This document shows, one piece after another, positions 26,912 through 36,193 of a DNA stretch of 64,000 nt (its first letter is position 1; each line of letters starts with the position of its first letter). Position numbers and translations under genes: made by a program. The notes beneath the pieces were generated by a model that did not search any database, was not told the origin of the DNA, and saw nothing but the letters and a program-made list of their open reading frames with translations. Origin of the DNA: Corynebacterium camporealensis (GTDB taxonomy: Bacteria > Actinomycetota > Actinomycetes > Mycobacteriales > Mycobacteriaceae). Location of the stretch: assembly GCF_000980815.1 (NCBI RefSeq), contig NZ_CP011311.1, positions 1,193,815-1,257,814 on the forward strand, given 5' to 3'.

Positions 26912-29900
26912 TACTTCACTGCCTCCATGATTGCTTCGTTTTCGTCGCGGTTGTCCTTGCGTGCTTCCTCAATGACGTCGAGGACGCGGCGGTAGGGTGC
27001 AGGAACAATCTTGACCATGTCTGTAGGTCGTGCCTTCGTCTTTGAACCAGTGCGCGTGATGTGTTCGGCAATGGTCTTGGACAGGAACTCGATATCGTCA
27101 TCGTCGAGTTCTTCAATGCCATTGGCCACGTCCTTGTTCAGACGCGATTCCAACTCCGGGGAGTTTTGGATGTAGGCGATACCACCGGACATACCGGCAC
27201 CGAAGTTCTCACCAATCTCGCCTAAGATGACGACCTTGCCGCCGGTCATGTACTCACAGCCGTGGTTGCCAACGCCCTCAACTACGGCGGTGGCACCAGA
27301 GTTTCGCACGCAGAAGCGCTCACCAACAGTGCCGCGGATAAATAGTTCACCGGAGGTTGCACCATAAGCAGTCACGTTGCCGGCGATGATATCCGGGTTG
27401 TGCTCGAGCTGCTCCGGCTCGTTGTCATCCGGGCGAACCACGATGCGGCCACCAGATAGGCCCTTGCCCACGAAATCGTTGGCATCACCGACCAGGTTCA
27501 TCGTGATACCACGCGGTACGAAAGCACCAAAGGAGTTACCAGCCGAACCGCGGAAGGTCAGGTTCAGCGTGTCCGACGGCAAACCATTGACACCGGCAGC
27601 ACGGGTCAGACGGGAGCCCAGCATCGTACCGACAGAGCGGTCGACGTTGCTGATCGGGTACTCCAAGGAAATCGAGGGGTCTTCGCCACCAGTCATCCAG
27701 GACGGCGCGTTCGCCGAGTTCTTCGCCGCAGCGGCATCGATAGTTAGCTGGGAAGCAGTGATGATCTGGTTATCCAGTGCCTCATCCAGGCTGTGGTTTT
27801 GGGTCTTGGTGCAGCGCAGATTCTGGTTACGGAAGTGTGGGGACTCGATGCGCTCGAAAATCGGGGAGAGATCCAGGTTCTGTGCGCGGTCGTGGCCGAC
27901 TTCCTTGTTCTGACGCAGCACCTGTGCCTGACCAATGGCCTCATCCAGGGAGCGGAAGCCCAGCTGAGCCAGGTACTCGCGCACCTCTTCAGCAATGAAG
28001 GTAAAGAAGTTAACCACGTGGTCAGCACGGCCGGTGAACTTCTTACGCAGCTCCGGATTCTGGGTCGCAATACCTACCGGGCAGGTATCCAGGTGGCACA
28101 CGCGCATCATAATGCAGCCTTCAACCACCAGTGGGGCGGTGGCGAAGCCGTACTCTTCCGCGCCTAGCAGCGCGGCAATGATGACGTCGCGACCAGTCTT
28201 GAGCTGACCGTCAGCCTGCACGCGAATACGGTCACGCAAACCGTTGAGCAGCAGGGTCTGCTGGGTCTCAGCCAGGCCGAGCTCCCACGGACCACCGGCA
28301 TGCTTCAGCGAAGTCAGCGGCGATGCACCGGTACCGCCATCGTGGCCGGAGACCAGCACGACGTCGGCATGCGCCTTGGACACACCAGCAGCCACAGCAC
28401 CAATGCCGCGCTCAGCCACCAGCTTGACGTGGATGCGCGCATCCGGGTTAGCACTTTTCAGATCGTGGATGAGCTGGGCAAGGTCCTCAATCGAGTAGAT
28501 ATCGTGGTGCGGCGGCGGGGAAATCAGTCCCACACCTGGGGTGGTAATACGCACCTCAGCAACCCACGGGTAGACCTTGTGCGGTGGCAGCTGGCCACCT
28601 TCACCCGGCTTTGCACCCTGGGCCATCTTGATCTGAATGTCGGTGCAGTTGTTCAGGTAGTGGCTGGTCACACCAAAGCGGCCTGAGGCGACCTGCTTGA
28701 TGGCAGAGCGCTTCCAGTCACCATTGGACTCGACCTCGAAGCGCTTCGGGTCCTCGCCGCCCTCACCGGAGTTCGACATGCCACCCAGGCGGTTCATGGC
28801 AATCGCCAGGACCTCATGGGCTTCCGCAGAAATGGAACCATAGGACATCGCGCCGGTAGAGAAGCGCTTAACGATGTCGGCCACCGACTCCACCTCATCA
28901 ATGGAGATGGGCTCACGATCCGGAACGAACTCAAACATGCCGCGGATGGTAGCCAGGCGCTTGGACTGGTCATCGACCGCGCGAGTGTAGTCTTTGAAGA
29001 TCTTGTACTGGCCCGTCTTCGTGGCGTGCTGGAGCTTGAAGATCGTCTCCGGGTTAAACAGGTGGAACTCACCTTCGCGACGCCACTTGTACTCGCCGCC
29101 CAGTTCCAGGTCGCGGTGGGCGTTTTCTTCCGGACGAGGCAGGAAGGCCGAGCGGTGACGCGCCTCGACATCGGCAGCGATATCTTCGAGACCCATACCG
29201 GAAATCGGCGAAGAGATGCCGCCGAAGTAATCCTCCAGCAGGTCCTGGTGCAGACCAGTACAGTCAGCCAGCTGCGCACCACGGTAGGAACTGACAGCCG
29301 CAATGCCCATCTTGGACATGACCTTCAAAATGCCGGTGGTAGCAGCCGAGATGTAGTTGCCACAGGCTTCATCCAGGGTCAGCTCACCGAGTTGGCCCTT
29401 CATGCGCAGCTCATCGATGGTCTCAAACGCCATGTAGGGGTTAATAGCGTCGGCACCAAAGCTAATGAGCATAGCCAGGTGGTGTACCTCGCGAGCGTCA
29501 CCGGACTCGATGACCAGGGATGCGCGGGTGCGGGTGCGTTCTGCGACCAGATGCTGGTGGACAGCGGAGGTCAGCAGCAGGGAGGGAATAGGAGCGAAGC
29601 GTTCGTCCGACTCGCGGTCAGACAGGACAATCAGGGTTTTGCCCTCAGCAATAGCGGCAGATACTTCACGACGCACGCGGTCAATGGCCTCACGCAGACC
29701 ACGACCGTGGTGTGCGACAGGGTAGAGACCAGAGATAACTGCGGCACCGAAGTGTTCGGCCTTGCCTTCATCATTAGCGTGAATCAGGGTCGCCAGCTGG
29801 TGGTTGTCGATGACCGGGCCGTCGAGATGCAAACGACGTGCTGCCGCTGCATCTGGGTTAAGCACGTCGGATTGTGCGCCCATGAGCGTGAACATCGAGG

Positions 29901-31494
29901 TGATGTTCTTCTCGCGAATCGAGTCCAGCGGCGGGTTGGTCACCTGCGCGAAGCGCTGGGCGAAGAAGTCATAGATCATGCGTGGCCGTGCCGAAAGTGC
30001 CGCAATCGGGGTATCCGAACCCATCGAACCGATCGCCTCAGCGCCAGTCAGCGCCATCGGGCGGATGATGAGGTCGACGTCTTCTTCGGTGATACCGAAG
30101 GTGCGCTGGCGCAGCACCGCTCGGTTGTGCGGCATGTACTTGTACTCAGTTTGCGGCAGGTCTTCGATATGCACGAAGTTGTCGCGAATCCATTCGCCAT
30201 AAGGCTGGGCGTGGGCCAGGCGCTGCTTGATTTCGTCGTCTTCGACGATGCGGCCGTGTTCAGTATCAACCAGGAACATACGGCCTGGCTGCACACGAGT
30301 GCGCTTGACGATCTTGGATGGCTCGATATCCAGCACGCCGGTCTCAGAAGCCATGACGACCAGGCCGTCTTCGGTGATCCAGATACGCCCCGGGCGCAGA
30401 CCATTGCGATCCAGGACAGCGCCGATGAGCGTGCCGTCGGTAAAGGCCACTGCTGCCGGGCCATCCCAGGGCTCCATGAGGCAGGAGTGGTACTCGTAGA
30501 AGTCACGCAGGTCCGGATCAATATTGTCCTGGTGCTCCCAGGCCTGCGGGATCATCATCATGACCGCGTGCGGCAGGCTGCGACCGCCTAGGTGGAGTAG
30601 CTCCAAGGCCTCATCGAAAAGCGCGGTATCAGAACCGGAGGAGTCGCAGACCGGCAGGACACGGTCGAGTGGGCCGAGCAACTCGGACTCAATGAGCGCC
30701 TCACGGGCACGCATCCAGTTCTCGTTGCCCTTGACGGTGTTGATCTCACCGTTGTGCGCCACCATGCGGAATGGGTGCGCCAGTGGCCAGGACGGGAAAG
30801 TATTCGTCGAAAAGCGCGAGTGCACAATGGCGAGCGCAGATTCCAGACGCGGGTCCTGCAGGTCAGCGTAGAAGTTACCCAGCTGTGGGGTCGTCAGCAT
30901 GCCCTTGTAGATCATGGTGCGCGACGACAGGGAAGGGAAGTAGATAGTGTCTTCGCCATTCTTGGTGCCCAGCTCACGCTCGCAACGCTTACGGACGAAG
31001 AACATCACGCGGTCGAGGTCAATGCCGGTCTTGCCTTCAGCGCTTAAAAAGATCTGCTGGAAGGTCGGCATCGCGCCTTTGGACATCTCGCCTAAGTCGC
31101 TGGGATCCACCGGGACCTCACGCCAGCCGAGGACCTTCGCGCCCTCTTCTTCAGCAATAGCTTCGATCTCACGCTTGGCATCCAACATCGCCATGCGCAT
31201 GCGCGGCAAGAAGGCGATGCCGGTGGCATAAGCACCAGCCTCAGGCAGATCAAAGCCGTTTTCGGCAGCAACTGCGCGGCAGAATGCATCTGGAATCTGG
31301 ATGAGAATGCCGGCACCATCGCCGGTGTTGGGCTCAGCACCTGCTGCGCCGCGGTGGTCCAAATTGATTAATGCCTGAATGCCTTTGTCAACAATGTCGC
31401 GGGAGGCACGCCCATGCATATCGGCTACAAAGGCCACGCCACAAGCATCATGTTCATAATCCGGACTGTATAGTCCTTGTGCTTTCACGGCCAT
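26911..31494 (-). CDS. gltB: Glutamate synthase large subunit
   Basis: A 1527-residue GOGAT alpha subunit that converts glutamine plus 2-oxoglutarate into two glutamates. A short propeptide precedes the nucleophile cysteine (EHDACGVAF, Cys18), whose exposure makes the class II amidotransferase. The central domain, the FMN-binding synthase domain ([31 protein letters not shown]), the iron-sulfur segment [13 protein letters not shown] and the C-terminal beta-helix ([16 protein letters not shown]...) follow in order. An AmtR-type operator lies 116-135 bases before the start, so nitrogen control as in C. glutamicum gltBD is expected. Long antisense frames opposite this gene are artefacts of codon bias. 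Confidence 0.98.
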   Translation of the reverse strand: MAVKAQGLYSPDYEHDACGVAFVADMHGRASRDIVDKGIQALINLDHRGAAGAEPNTGDGAGILIQIPDAFCRAVAAENGFDLPEAGAYATGIAFLPRMRMAMLDAKREIEAIAEEEGAKVLGWREVPVDPSDLGEMSKGAMPTFQQIFLSAEGKTGIDLDRVMFFVRKRCERELGTKNGEDTIYFPSLSSRTMIYKGMLTTPQLGNFYADLQDPRLESALAIVHSRFSTNTFPSWPLAHPFRMVAHNGEINTVKGNENWMRAREALIESELLGPLDRVLPVCDSSGSDTALFDEALELLHLGGRSLPHAVMMMIPQAWEHQDNIDPDLRDFYEYHSCLMEPWDGPAAVAFTDGTLIGAVLDRNGLRPGRIWITEDGLVVMASETGVLDIEPSKIVKRTRVQPGRMFLVDTEHGRIVEDDEIKQRLAHAQPYGEWIRDNFVHIEDLPQTEYKYMPHNRAVLRQRTFGITEEDVDLIIRPMALTGAEAIGSMGSDTPIAALSARPRMIYDFFAQRFAQVTNPPLDSIREKNITSMFTLMGAQSDVLNPDAAAARRLHLDGPVIDNHQLATLIHANDEGKAEHFGAAVISGLYPVAHHGRGLREAIDRVRREVSAAIAEGKTLIVLSDRESDERFAPIPSLLLTSAVHQHLVAERTRTRASLVIESGDAREVHHLAMLISFGADAINPYMAFETIDELRMKGQLGELTLDEACGNYISAATTGILKVMSKMGIAAVSSYRGAQLADCTGLHQDLLEDYFGGISSPISGMGLEDIAADVEARHRSAFLPRPEENAHRDLELGGEYKWRREGEFHLFNPETIFKLQHATKTGQYKIFKDYTRAVDDQSKRLATIRGMFEFVPDREPISIDEVESVADIVKRFSTGAMSYGSISAEAHEVLAIAMNRLGGMSNSGEGGEDPKRFEVESNGDWKRSAIKQVASGRFGVTSHYLNNCTDIQIKMAQGAKPGEGGQLPPHKVYPWVAEVRITTPGVGLISPPPHHDIYSIEDLAQLIHDLKSANPDARIHVKLVAERGIGAVAAGVSKAHADVVLVSGHDGGTGASPLTSLKHAGGPWELGLAETQQTLLLNGLRDRIRVQADGQLKTGRDVIIAALLGAEEYGFATAPLVVEGCIMMRVCHLDTCPVGIATQNPELRKKFTGRADHVVNFFTFIAEEVREYLAQLGFRSLDEAIGQAQVLRQNKEVGHDRAQNLDLSPIFERIESPHFRNQNLRCTKTQNHSLDEALDNQIITASQLTIDAAAAKNSANAPSWMTGGEDPSISLEYPISNVDRSVGTMLGSRLTRAAGVNGLPSDTLNLTFRGSAGNSFGAFVPRGITMNLVGDANDFVGKGLSGGRIVVRPDDNEPEQLEHNPDIIAGNVTAYGATSGELFIRGTVGERFCVRNSGATAVVEGVGNHGCEYMTGGKVVILGEIGENFGAGMSGGIAYIQNSPELESRLNKDVANGIEELDDDDIEFLSKTIAEHITRTGSKTKARPTDMVKIVPAPYRRVLDVIEEARKDNRDENEAIMEAVK

Positions 31495-31551
31495 CGAAAG
31501 GGCTCACCTCACAAAGTAGTCGTTAAAGTAACCCGCTTTAAAGAAGTTCAC

Positions 31552-31583
31552 GCCGCACGTGGGATAAAGTCCCAGCGTGCGGC
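31552..31583. promoter_or_regulatory. GC-rich hairpin between AmtR site and gltB
   Basis: GCCGCACGTGGGA (31552-31564) pairs with TCCCAGCGTGCGGC (31570-31583) with one bulged base and a five-base loop. Read on the plus strand it is followed by AACTTTTT, like a terminator. Read with gltB it would be a leader hairpin about 60 bases before the start codon. Confidence 0.6.
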
Positions 31584-31609
31584 AACTTTTTAAGCTAGAT
31601 TCCAATATT

Positions 31610-31629
31610 TATCTATCGTTCAATAGATA
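31610..31629. promoter_or_regulatory. AmtR operator upstream of gltBD
   Basis: TATCTAT-CGTTCA-ATAGATA: a perfect 7-bp inverted repeat with a six-base spacer, containing the CTAT-N6-ATAG core known for AmtR, the TetR-type nitrogen repressor of C. glutamicum. The gltBD operon is an established AmtR target there. The amtR gene itself is not in the window. Confidence 0.8.
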
Positions 31630-31746
31630 GCTTACCTGACGAGGTAGCTCAGATCCCATTTTTATGACCGTTGCATGGCTAAAAATGCAGAAATATCTCA
31701 CATTGCGGAATGTGGACCTTAGCGTTGCTCTACGCAGCCTCGCGGA

Positions 31747-32358
31747 CTACAGGTAAGGCTTAGTCGGGCGCAGCATCGTGTAACAGGGAATACCGTCGAT
31801 ATCTAAGGTGATATGCGGCTGGAAGCCGTGGCGGCCGTAGAGTTGCGCAGCCTTCTTCGATGTTGCTTCGAGGTACGCCGCGTCGTGTTCGCGGTCGATG
31901 CGCTCAAGGCGGTGGCGCAGCAACGCACCACCCACACCACGCCCGCGGGCAGCAGAGCTCACACCGATTTCAGCTAATGCCCAATGCGGTGCATCGGGCT
32001 TCGCATCATCGAACTTCTTCGACAGCTTGCGAATCTGTGGCAGTGCGCTAAACGAGGGCAGCGCCTTCCACCACAAGGGAAGGGCTTGGATTTTCTTTAA
32101 AAGGCGCGGTTTCGCATCGGGTTTAATCCAGAATGCGACGCCGAGCAGGTCCTTGGTCTCAGCATCAATCGCCATGTCCACCACAGCCGCTTCGGGCAGA
32201 TGAGAACGCAACATAGCTTCTTCGTGGAAGCGCAGGTGGTACTCGATATCCACATCACCCGGATAGAAGGCACGCGTAACACCATCTTCGCTAAAGACTT
32301 CCGCCAACAAGTCCGCGCAGGCAGGAATGTCATCAGTAGTAGCGCTGGTGATATACAT
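31747..32358 (-). CDS. GNAT family N-acetyltransferase
   Basis: A 203-residue acetyltransferase. The acetyl-CoA site is IGVSSAARGRGVGGALLRHRLERID (R/Q-x-x-G-x-G/A near 131-141), preceded by the HWALAEIGV strand and followed by AAYLEATSKKAAQLYGRHGFQ, typical of the family end. The first half has the variable substrate region. The target is unknown. It lies between gltB and glnA on the same strand, separated from both by several hundred bases and by hairpins, so probably independently transcribed. The ATG follows AGAGGAG. Confidence 0.85.
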   Translation of the reverse strand: MYITSATTDDIPACADLLAEVFSEDGVTRAFYPGDVDIEYHLRFHEEAMLRSHLPEAAVVDMAIDAETKDLLGVAFWIKPDAKPRLLKKIQALPLWWKALPSFSALPQIRKLSKKFDDAKPDAPHWALAEIGVSSAARGRGVGGALLRHRLERIDREHDAAYLEATSKKAAQLYGRHGFQPHITLDIDGIPCYTMLRPTKPYL

Positions 32359-32401
32359 GGATTCTCCTCTAGGTAATGCTGCCTGTTTTAGACAAAGCGA
32401 A

Positions 32402-32516
32402 GGGCTCGCCCCAGGAAAAGAGGCGAGCCCATTTAGCTATGACTCAGTGCGGAGATTGACTGTGCAATCTCCTCTACGCTAAATGCCGACTGCGCGGTAA
32501 GCGCGCTGCGCATTTA
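32402..32516 (-). terminator. Three successive hairpins downstream of glnA
   Basis: Going away from glnA, there are CTAAATGC arms closing over the stop codon (about 32476-32516), GGAGATT/AATCTCC (32452-32474), and GGGCTCGCC/GGCGAGCCC (32402-32431). None has a long T-run on the minus strand. Together they should stop or stabilise the glnA mRNA. Confidence 0.55.
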
Positions 32517-33950
32517 GCAGTCGTAGTACATCTCGAATTCCTGCGGGGTCGGGCGCAGGCGTGCCGGTGCGATTTCGTTTTCGCGCTTGTACTCGATGTA
32601 GGTCTCGATGAGATCCTCGGTGAAGACGTCGCCCTCGGTGAGGAAGTCCATATCGTTTTCGAGCGCATCCAGGGAAGCCTCGAGAGAGGTCGGAGCCTGC
32701 GGGATGGACGCGGCCTCTGCTGGCGGGAGCTCGTAGAGGTCCTTGTCGACCGGAGCGTGTGGCTCGATACGGTTCTTCACACCGTCCAGACCAGCCAGCA
32801 TCATTGCGGCAAAGCCCAGGTACGGGTTGCCCGAAGGGTCCGGAGCGCGGAACTCAATACGCTTGGCCTTCGGGTTGGAACCGGTGATCGGGATACGCAC
32901 TGCGGCAGAGCGGTTGCGCTGGGAGTACACCAGGTTGATCGGCGCCTCAAAGCCCGGCACCAGACGGTGGTAGGAGTTCAGGGTTGGGTTGGTAAACGCC
33001 AGAACAGAGCCAGCGTGCGCCAGGATGCCGCCAATGTAGTAGCGAGCAACATCGGACAGACCTGCGTAGCCTTCCTCGTCGTGGAACAGCGGCTTGCCGT
33101 CCTTCCACAGCGACTGGTGAGCGTGCATACCGGAGCCATTGTCGTTAGCCAGTGGCTTCGGCATGAAGGTGGCGGACTTACCGAACTGTGCGGCGGTGTT
33201 CTTCACGATGTACTTGAAGGTCTGAATGTCATCAGCCGCGTGCAGCAGGGAGTCGAACTTGTAGTTGATCTCGTTCTGACCACCGGAAGCCACCTCGTGG
33301 TGGAAGCGCTCGATATCGAAACCAGCGTTCTGCAGGTTACGGACCATGGCGTCACGAACGCCCTCAGTCTTGTCGTAAGGAGGGGTAGGGAAGTAGCCAC
33401 CCTTCGGACGGGTCTTGAAGCCGGTGTTCGGGGTGCCATCGAAGTTGGTTGGCTCACCGCGGTTCCACCAGCCCTCGTTGGAGTCGACCTCGTAGAAACC
33501 GGTGTTGGTCTCGGTGCCGTAGCGCACGGAGTCGAAGATGAAGAACTCAGCCTCAGCACCGAAGAAGCAGGTATCAGCAATGCCGGTGGAAGCCAGGTAC
33601 TCCTCAGCCTTACGTGCAATGTTGCGCGGGTCGCGGGAGAAAGGCTCAGAGGTAAACGGATCGTGGACGAAGAACTTAATGTTCAGGGTCTTTTCGGTAC
33701 GGAACGGGTCCACGAAGGCGGTCTTAACGTCCGGCTTCAGGTTCATGTCCGACTCGTCAATGGTGGTAAAGCCACGAATGGAAGAACCATCGAATGCGAG
33801 ACCTTCTTCGGCGACCTCCTCATCAAACATGGACGCCGGAATGGTGAAGTGGTTCTCGGTACCCGGCAGGTCGGTAAAGCGGATATCGACGAACTTGACG
33901 TCTTCTTCCTTAATGAAGTCGACGATGTCCTGCACAGTTTCAAAGGCCAT
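32514..33950 (-). CDS. glnA: Glutamine synthetase, type I beta
   Basis: A 478-residue dodecameric ligase that makes glutamine from glutamate, ammonium and ATP. The beta-Grasp domain ([20 protein letters not shown]), the latch region, the metal/ATP motif [11 protein letters not shown] near 130, [17 protein letters not shown] (about 210-226), the [12 protein letters not shown] segment and the adenylylation loop DLYELPPAE near residue 400 are present. Adenylylation control by GlnE is therefore expected. A good ribosome site (AAGGAG) precedes the ATG. Two spaced inverted repeats sit upstream, one resembling an AmtR site. Confidence 0.98.
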   Translation of the reverse strand: MAFETVQDIVDFIKEEDVKFVDIRFTDLPGTENHFTIPASMFDEEVAEEGLAFDGSSIRGFTTIDESDMNLKPDVKTAFVDPFRTEKTLNIKFFVHDPFTSEPFSRDPRNIARKAEEYLASTGIADTCFFGAEAEFFIFDSVRYGTETNTGFYEVDSNEGWWNRGEPTNFDGTPNTGFKTRPKGGYFPTPPYDKTEGVRDAMVRNLQNAGFDIERFHHEVASGGQNEINYKFDSLLHAADDIQTFKYIVKNTAAQFGKSATFMPKPLANDNGSGMHAHQSLWKDGKPLFHDEEGYAGLSDVARYYIGGILAHAGSVLAFTNPTLNSYHRLVPGFEAPINLVYSQRNRSAAVRIPITGSNPKAKRIEFRAPDPSGNPYLGFAAMMLAGLDGVKNRIEPHAPVDKDLYELPPAEAASIPQAPTSLEASLDALENDMDFLTEGDVFTEDLIETYIEYKRENEIAPARLRPTPQEFEMYYDC

Positions 33951-34002
33951 GTGGTTCTCCTTAAAAGATAAGCGTAGATGGTCTTCGCTAGTAGCTTGCG
34001 TG

Positions 34003-34039
34003 CTCTAGATTTCGCTAGAGTATCTGTAGCCTAACAGAT
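34003..34039. promoter_or_regulatory. Tandem spaced inverted repeats in the glnA upstream region
   Basis: CTCTAG-N6-CTAGAG (34003-34020) and ATCTGT-N6-ACAGAT (34022-34039) both have exact 6-bp arms and six-base spacers, with centres 19 bases apart. The second matches the AmtR architecture with one base change per arm (CTGT/ACAG for CTAT/ATAG). glnA is an AmtR target in C. glutamicum, so these are likely operators, but the variant cores lower certainty. Confidence 0.6.
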
Positions 34040-34363
34040 TACCTGTCGACAGTTAGATATTCGGTCTACTTTGTGTCGGTGCTACGACCTGCACAAAAAG
34101 ATTTGTTTGCGCTAATAATTATGGTTTGGCTTCGCACTTCTTAAGCACAGCACGCTTGACGATGTCCCTAGAATCTGCCTCTAACTACACTGCTACACGG
34201 GGATTCTGGGAACAGGGAATGCCTGAGACTACAACTACTGAGGACAGTCACTTGTTGCCTGTGACGCGGTCCTGTTTTAGCAGCGGAATTTGATTAATTA
34301 TTTTTGTTCATCGCGATACGTAGGCGTGTACCGAGCTGTTCAACCGATGGCGAAAACAGAGAA
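34040..34363. other. Intergenic region upstream of glnA, no gene seen
   Basis: About 320 bases without a credible reading frame. They include the palindrome CTGTCGACAG (34044-34053) and AT-rich stretches near 34110 and 34295 that may hold glnA promoters. On the minus strand TAGGCT near 34026-34031 could be a -10, overlapping the second inverted repeat. No RNA gene is recognised here. Confidence 0.4.
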
Positions 34364-34395
34364 ACAGACCGTCAACATTGTCGCTGACGGTCTGT
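34364..34395 (-). terminator. Terminator of tRNA-Pro
   Basis: ACAGACCGTCA (34364-34374) pairs with TGACGGTCTGT (34385-34395), an 11-bp perfect stem. On the minus strand it is followed by TTTCTCTGTTTT. It begins four bases after the tRNA CCA end. Confidence 0.85.
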
Positions 34396-34398
34396 GAA

Positions 34399-34475
34399 TG
34401 GTCGGACTAACAGGATTTGAACCTGCGACCCCTACACCCCCAGTGTAGTGCGCTACCAAACTGCGCCATAGTCCG
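34399..34475 (-). tRNA. tRNA-Pro (anticodon GGG)
   Basis: The minus strand folds into a standard cloverleaf. Acceptor CGGACTA (34469-34475) pairs with TAGTCCG. The D arm contains GGTAGCGC. The anticodon stem CTACA/TGTAG holds the seven-base loop CTGGGGG with anticodon GGG. The T arm is CGCAGGTTCAAATCCTG. Discriminator A and an encoded CCA end at 34399. It is a single-copy gene with its own terminator. Confidence 0.95.
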
Positions 34476-34544
34476 CCGCTGCCTGAAGAAGCAGCTGCCT
34501 TAGATTACACCACTGTTACTAGAAGAGAAAAATTCGTTGTCGGG

Positions 34545-34949
34545 TTAGAGTTCGCCGGTGGAGTAGACCCACTTACCGCCTTGTTTGCGGAAAGTGGAGC
34601 GCTCCTTCTGCGAGCCAACTGCAGCGCCTTTGTAGAAGGCTTCAAACTCCACTACACCGGTGTTATCGAAGATGCCTCCGCCTTCAGTATCGAGGATATC
34701 TAGGCGATAGAAGCGAATCTCGGCATCGCGCAGGTCGAGGTTCTCCGGGCGGGTGTGATCGTCCCAACTGCGCAGCAAGTACTCGCTGTCACCGGTGACA
34801 AAGGCACTAAAGGGCGAGCGCATCAGTGCCTCTGCAGTCGGTGCGTTGTCGCCGTCGTGGTACTTCTTGCAGCATTCGCCAAAGGTTAGGCCGCTGCCAC
34901 ACGGGCAGCGCTTCGACGGGTCGAGCGGATGCAGTGGAGCGCTACTCAT
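34545..34949 (-). CDS. YchJ-like SEC-C motif protein
   Basis: A 134-residue protein of the UPF0225/YchJ family. The N-terminal zinc-binding SEC-C motif is CPCGSGLTFGECC (residues 15-27), followed by LMRSPFSAFVTGDSEYLLRSW and a cystatin-like fold ending VEFEAFYKGAAVGSQKERSTFRKQGGKWVYSTGEL. The function is not established. SEC-C motifs bind zinc and often contact ribosomes or SecB. The gene overlaps the end of the hydrolase-OsmC gene by four bases and is probably co-transcribed with it. Confidence 0.86.
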   Translation of the reverse strand: MSSAPLHPLDPSKRCPCGSGLTFGECCKKYHDGDNAPTAEALMRSPFSAFVTGDSEYLLRSWDDHTRPENLDLRDAEIRFYRLDILDTEGGGIFDNTGVVEFEAFYKGAAVGSQKERSTFRKQGGKWVYSTGEL

Positions 34950-36103
34950 TCAGCAATGTCCTGGATTGTGATGTCGCCGCGCAGGAGGGCTTCGACTTCG
35001 TTGTTAGCAGCTGCCTCCAGCAGTGTGGCCTTGTCCGCTGCGTCGAGTTCGCCTTCCAAGGTGATGTGGCGTTCGAAGGTGGTCTCGTTGGTCTGGGTGA
35101 TTTGCACGTGGACATCGTCAAGCGGCATGCGCTTGCCGGCTTCCTTGATGGCCTGCGTGCTGGCCGAGGCCAACGCCGACATCAGCAGACCAGTCGGGGT
35201 AAAGCCATTGCCTTTGCCGCCATTCTTCTTCGTGCGGTCCGCGGTGAGCTCCCGATCGTTGTTGCGGACCACCACGCCGAACTTCGTACCGACAGCCGGA
35301 CGAGCAACAGCGGTATCCGGACCGACTTCACCTGGGTTGTTGATCGGCACGATAAATTGCTCCGACCATGCGCCGATGAGATCAGCAGCGCGCGCAGCAG
35401 CCCCTTGCTTGGTGACCAAGTGGTCAGCCTTATCCAGGGCAACCAGCGACTTCGGGTAGCGGGTACGGCGGAAGATGTTCTGAGCGTTGTCGATGCCGAC
35501 AGTCTGGTCAATAGGAGAGTGCAGCAGCATCAGCGGCTTGCGTAGCTTGCCCAGGTAGGACTCCGGGTTGGTCTCCGCCAGGTCCTCGAGGAACTTGCGC
35601 GAGATAACCAGGCTACGTCCACCCAGGGTGACCTCGACAGCGCCCTTTTCATCGACTTCACCAATCTTGTCGGCGTAGTGCAGCACGGAGTGAGCCGGAT
35701 CGAAAGGCGCGCCAATGGTAGCGACGGCCTTGAGCGAGCGAATGCGGCTACCGGCCGCCAGGGATGCAGCACCGCCCAGGGAGTGGCCCATAAGCAGCTG
35801 CGGTGCGGCGTAGTTTTCAGTCAGCCATTCTGCGGCGGCTACGATGTCGTCGACGTTCTGGCTAAAGCTCTGATCGGCAAATTCACCTTCCGATTGGCCC
35901 AGGCCCGGGAAATCAAAGCGCAGCGTCGCAATGCCATATGTGGTTAATTGCTTAGATGTACGCGCTGCGCCCGGGGTATGACGCGAGCCCGCAAAGCAGT
36001 GCGCGAAGATCGCAAAAGCCCTAGGTGGGGAGTCAGGAAAGTCGATTGTTCCTGCCATTGCAGTGCCGGTGCTCGAGGGGAGCTTTACATTCACTGATTG
36101 CAT
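34946..36103 (-). CDS. Alpha/beta hydrolase fused to OsmC domain
   Basis: A protein of about 385 residues in two parts. The first 245 or so are an alpha/beta hydrolase with nucleophile GHSLGG, oxyanion region FAHCFAGSRHTPG, and later a Asp and His in SPIDQTVG and KADHLV. The last 125 are an OsmC/Ohr-type peroxidase domain (GFTPTGLLMSALASASTQAI..., VHVQITQ). Such fusions are a known bacterial family whose substrate is unclear. The OsmC active Cys normally in the helix appears absent (the ASASTQ segment has no Cys). The start is taken at ATG 36103 (MQSVNVKLP), as the upstream frame is unlike coding sequence. It diverges from secA2. Confidence 0.8.
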   Translation of the reverse strand: MQSVNVKLPSSTGTAMAGTIDFPDSPPRAFAIFAHCFAGSRHTPGAARTSKQLTTYGIATLRFDFPGLGQSEGEFADQSFSQNVDDIVAAAEWLTENYAAPQLLMGHSLGGAASLAAGSRIRSLKAVATIGAPFDPAHSVLHYADKIGEVDEKGAVEVTLGGRSLVISRKFLEDLAETNPESYLGKLRKPLMLLHSPIDQTVGIDNAQNIFRRTRYPKSLVALDKADHLVTKQGAAARAADLIGAWSEQFIVPINNPGEVGPDTAVARPAVGTKFGVVVRNNDRELTADRTKKNGGKGNGFTPTGLLMSALASASTQAIKEAGKRMPLDDVHVQITQTNETTFERHITLEGELDAADKATLLEAAANNEVEALLRGDITIQDIAE

Positions 36104-36193
36104 GCGTACCAGGATATATAGGCGCCTGTGCACTAGCCACACTCGGGCCGCTAAAATCGTCAATACTCAACGGTTTCTAAGAAAGGTCTGTCC

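Noticed and set aside
28816..30591. 591-codon open frame on the plus strand opposite gltB
   Set aside because: It is a mirror of the gltB codon usage. No ribosome site and no recognisable motif, and gltB on the other strand is unambiguous over the whole length.
32757..33971. 404-codon open frame opposite glnA
   Set aside because: Antisense shadow of glnA with no family resemblance or start signals.
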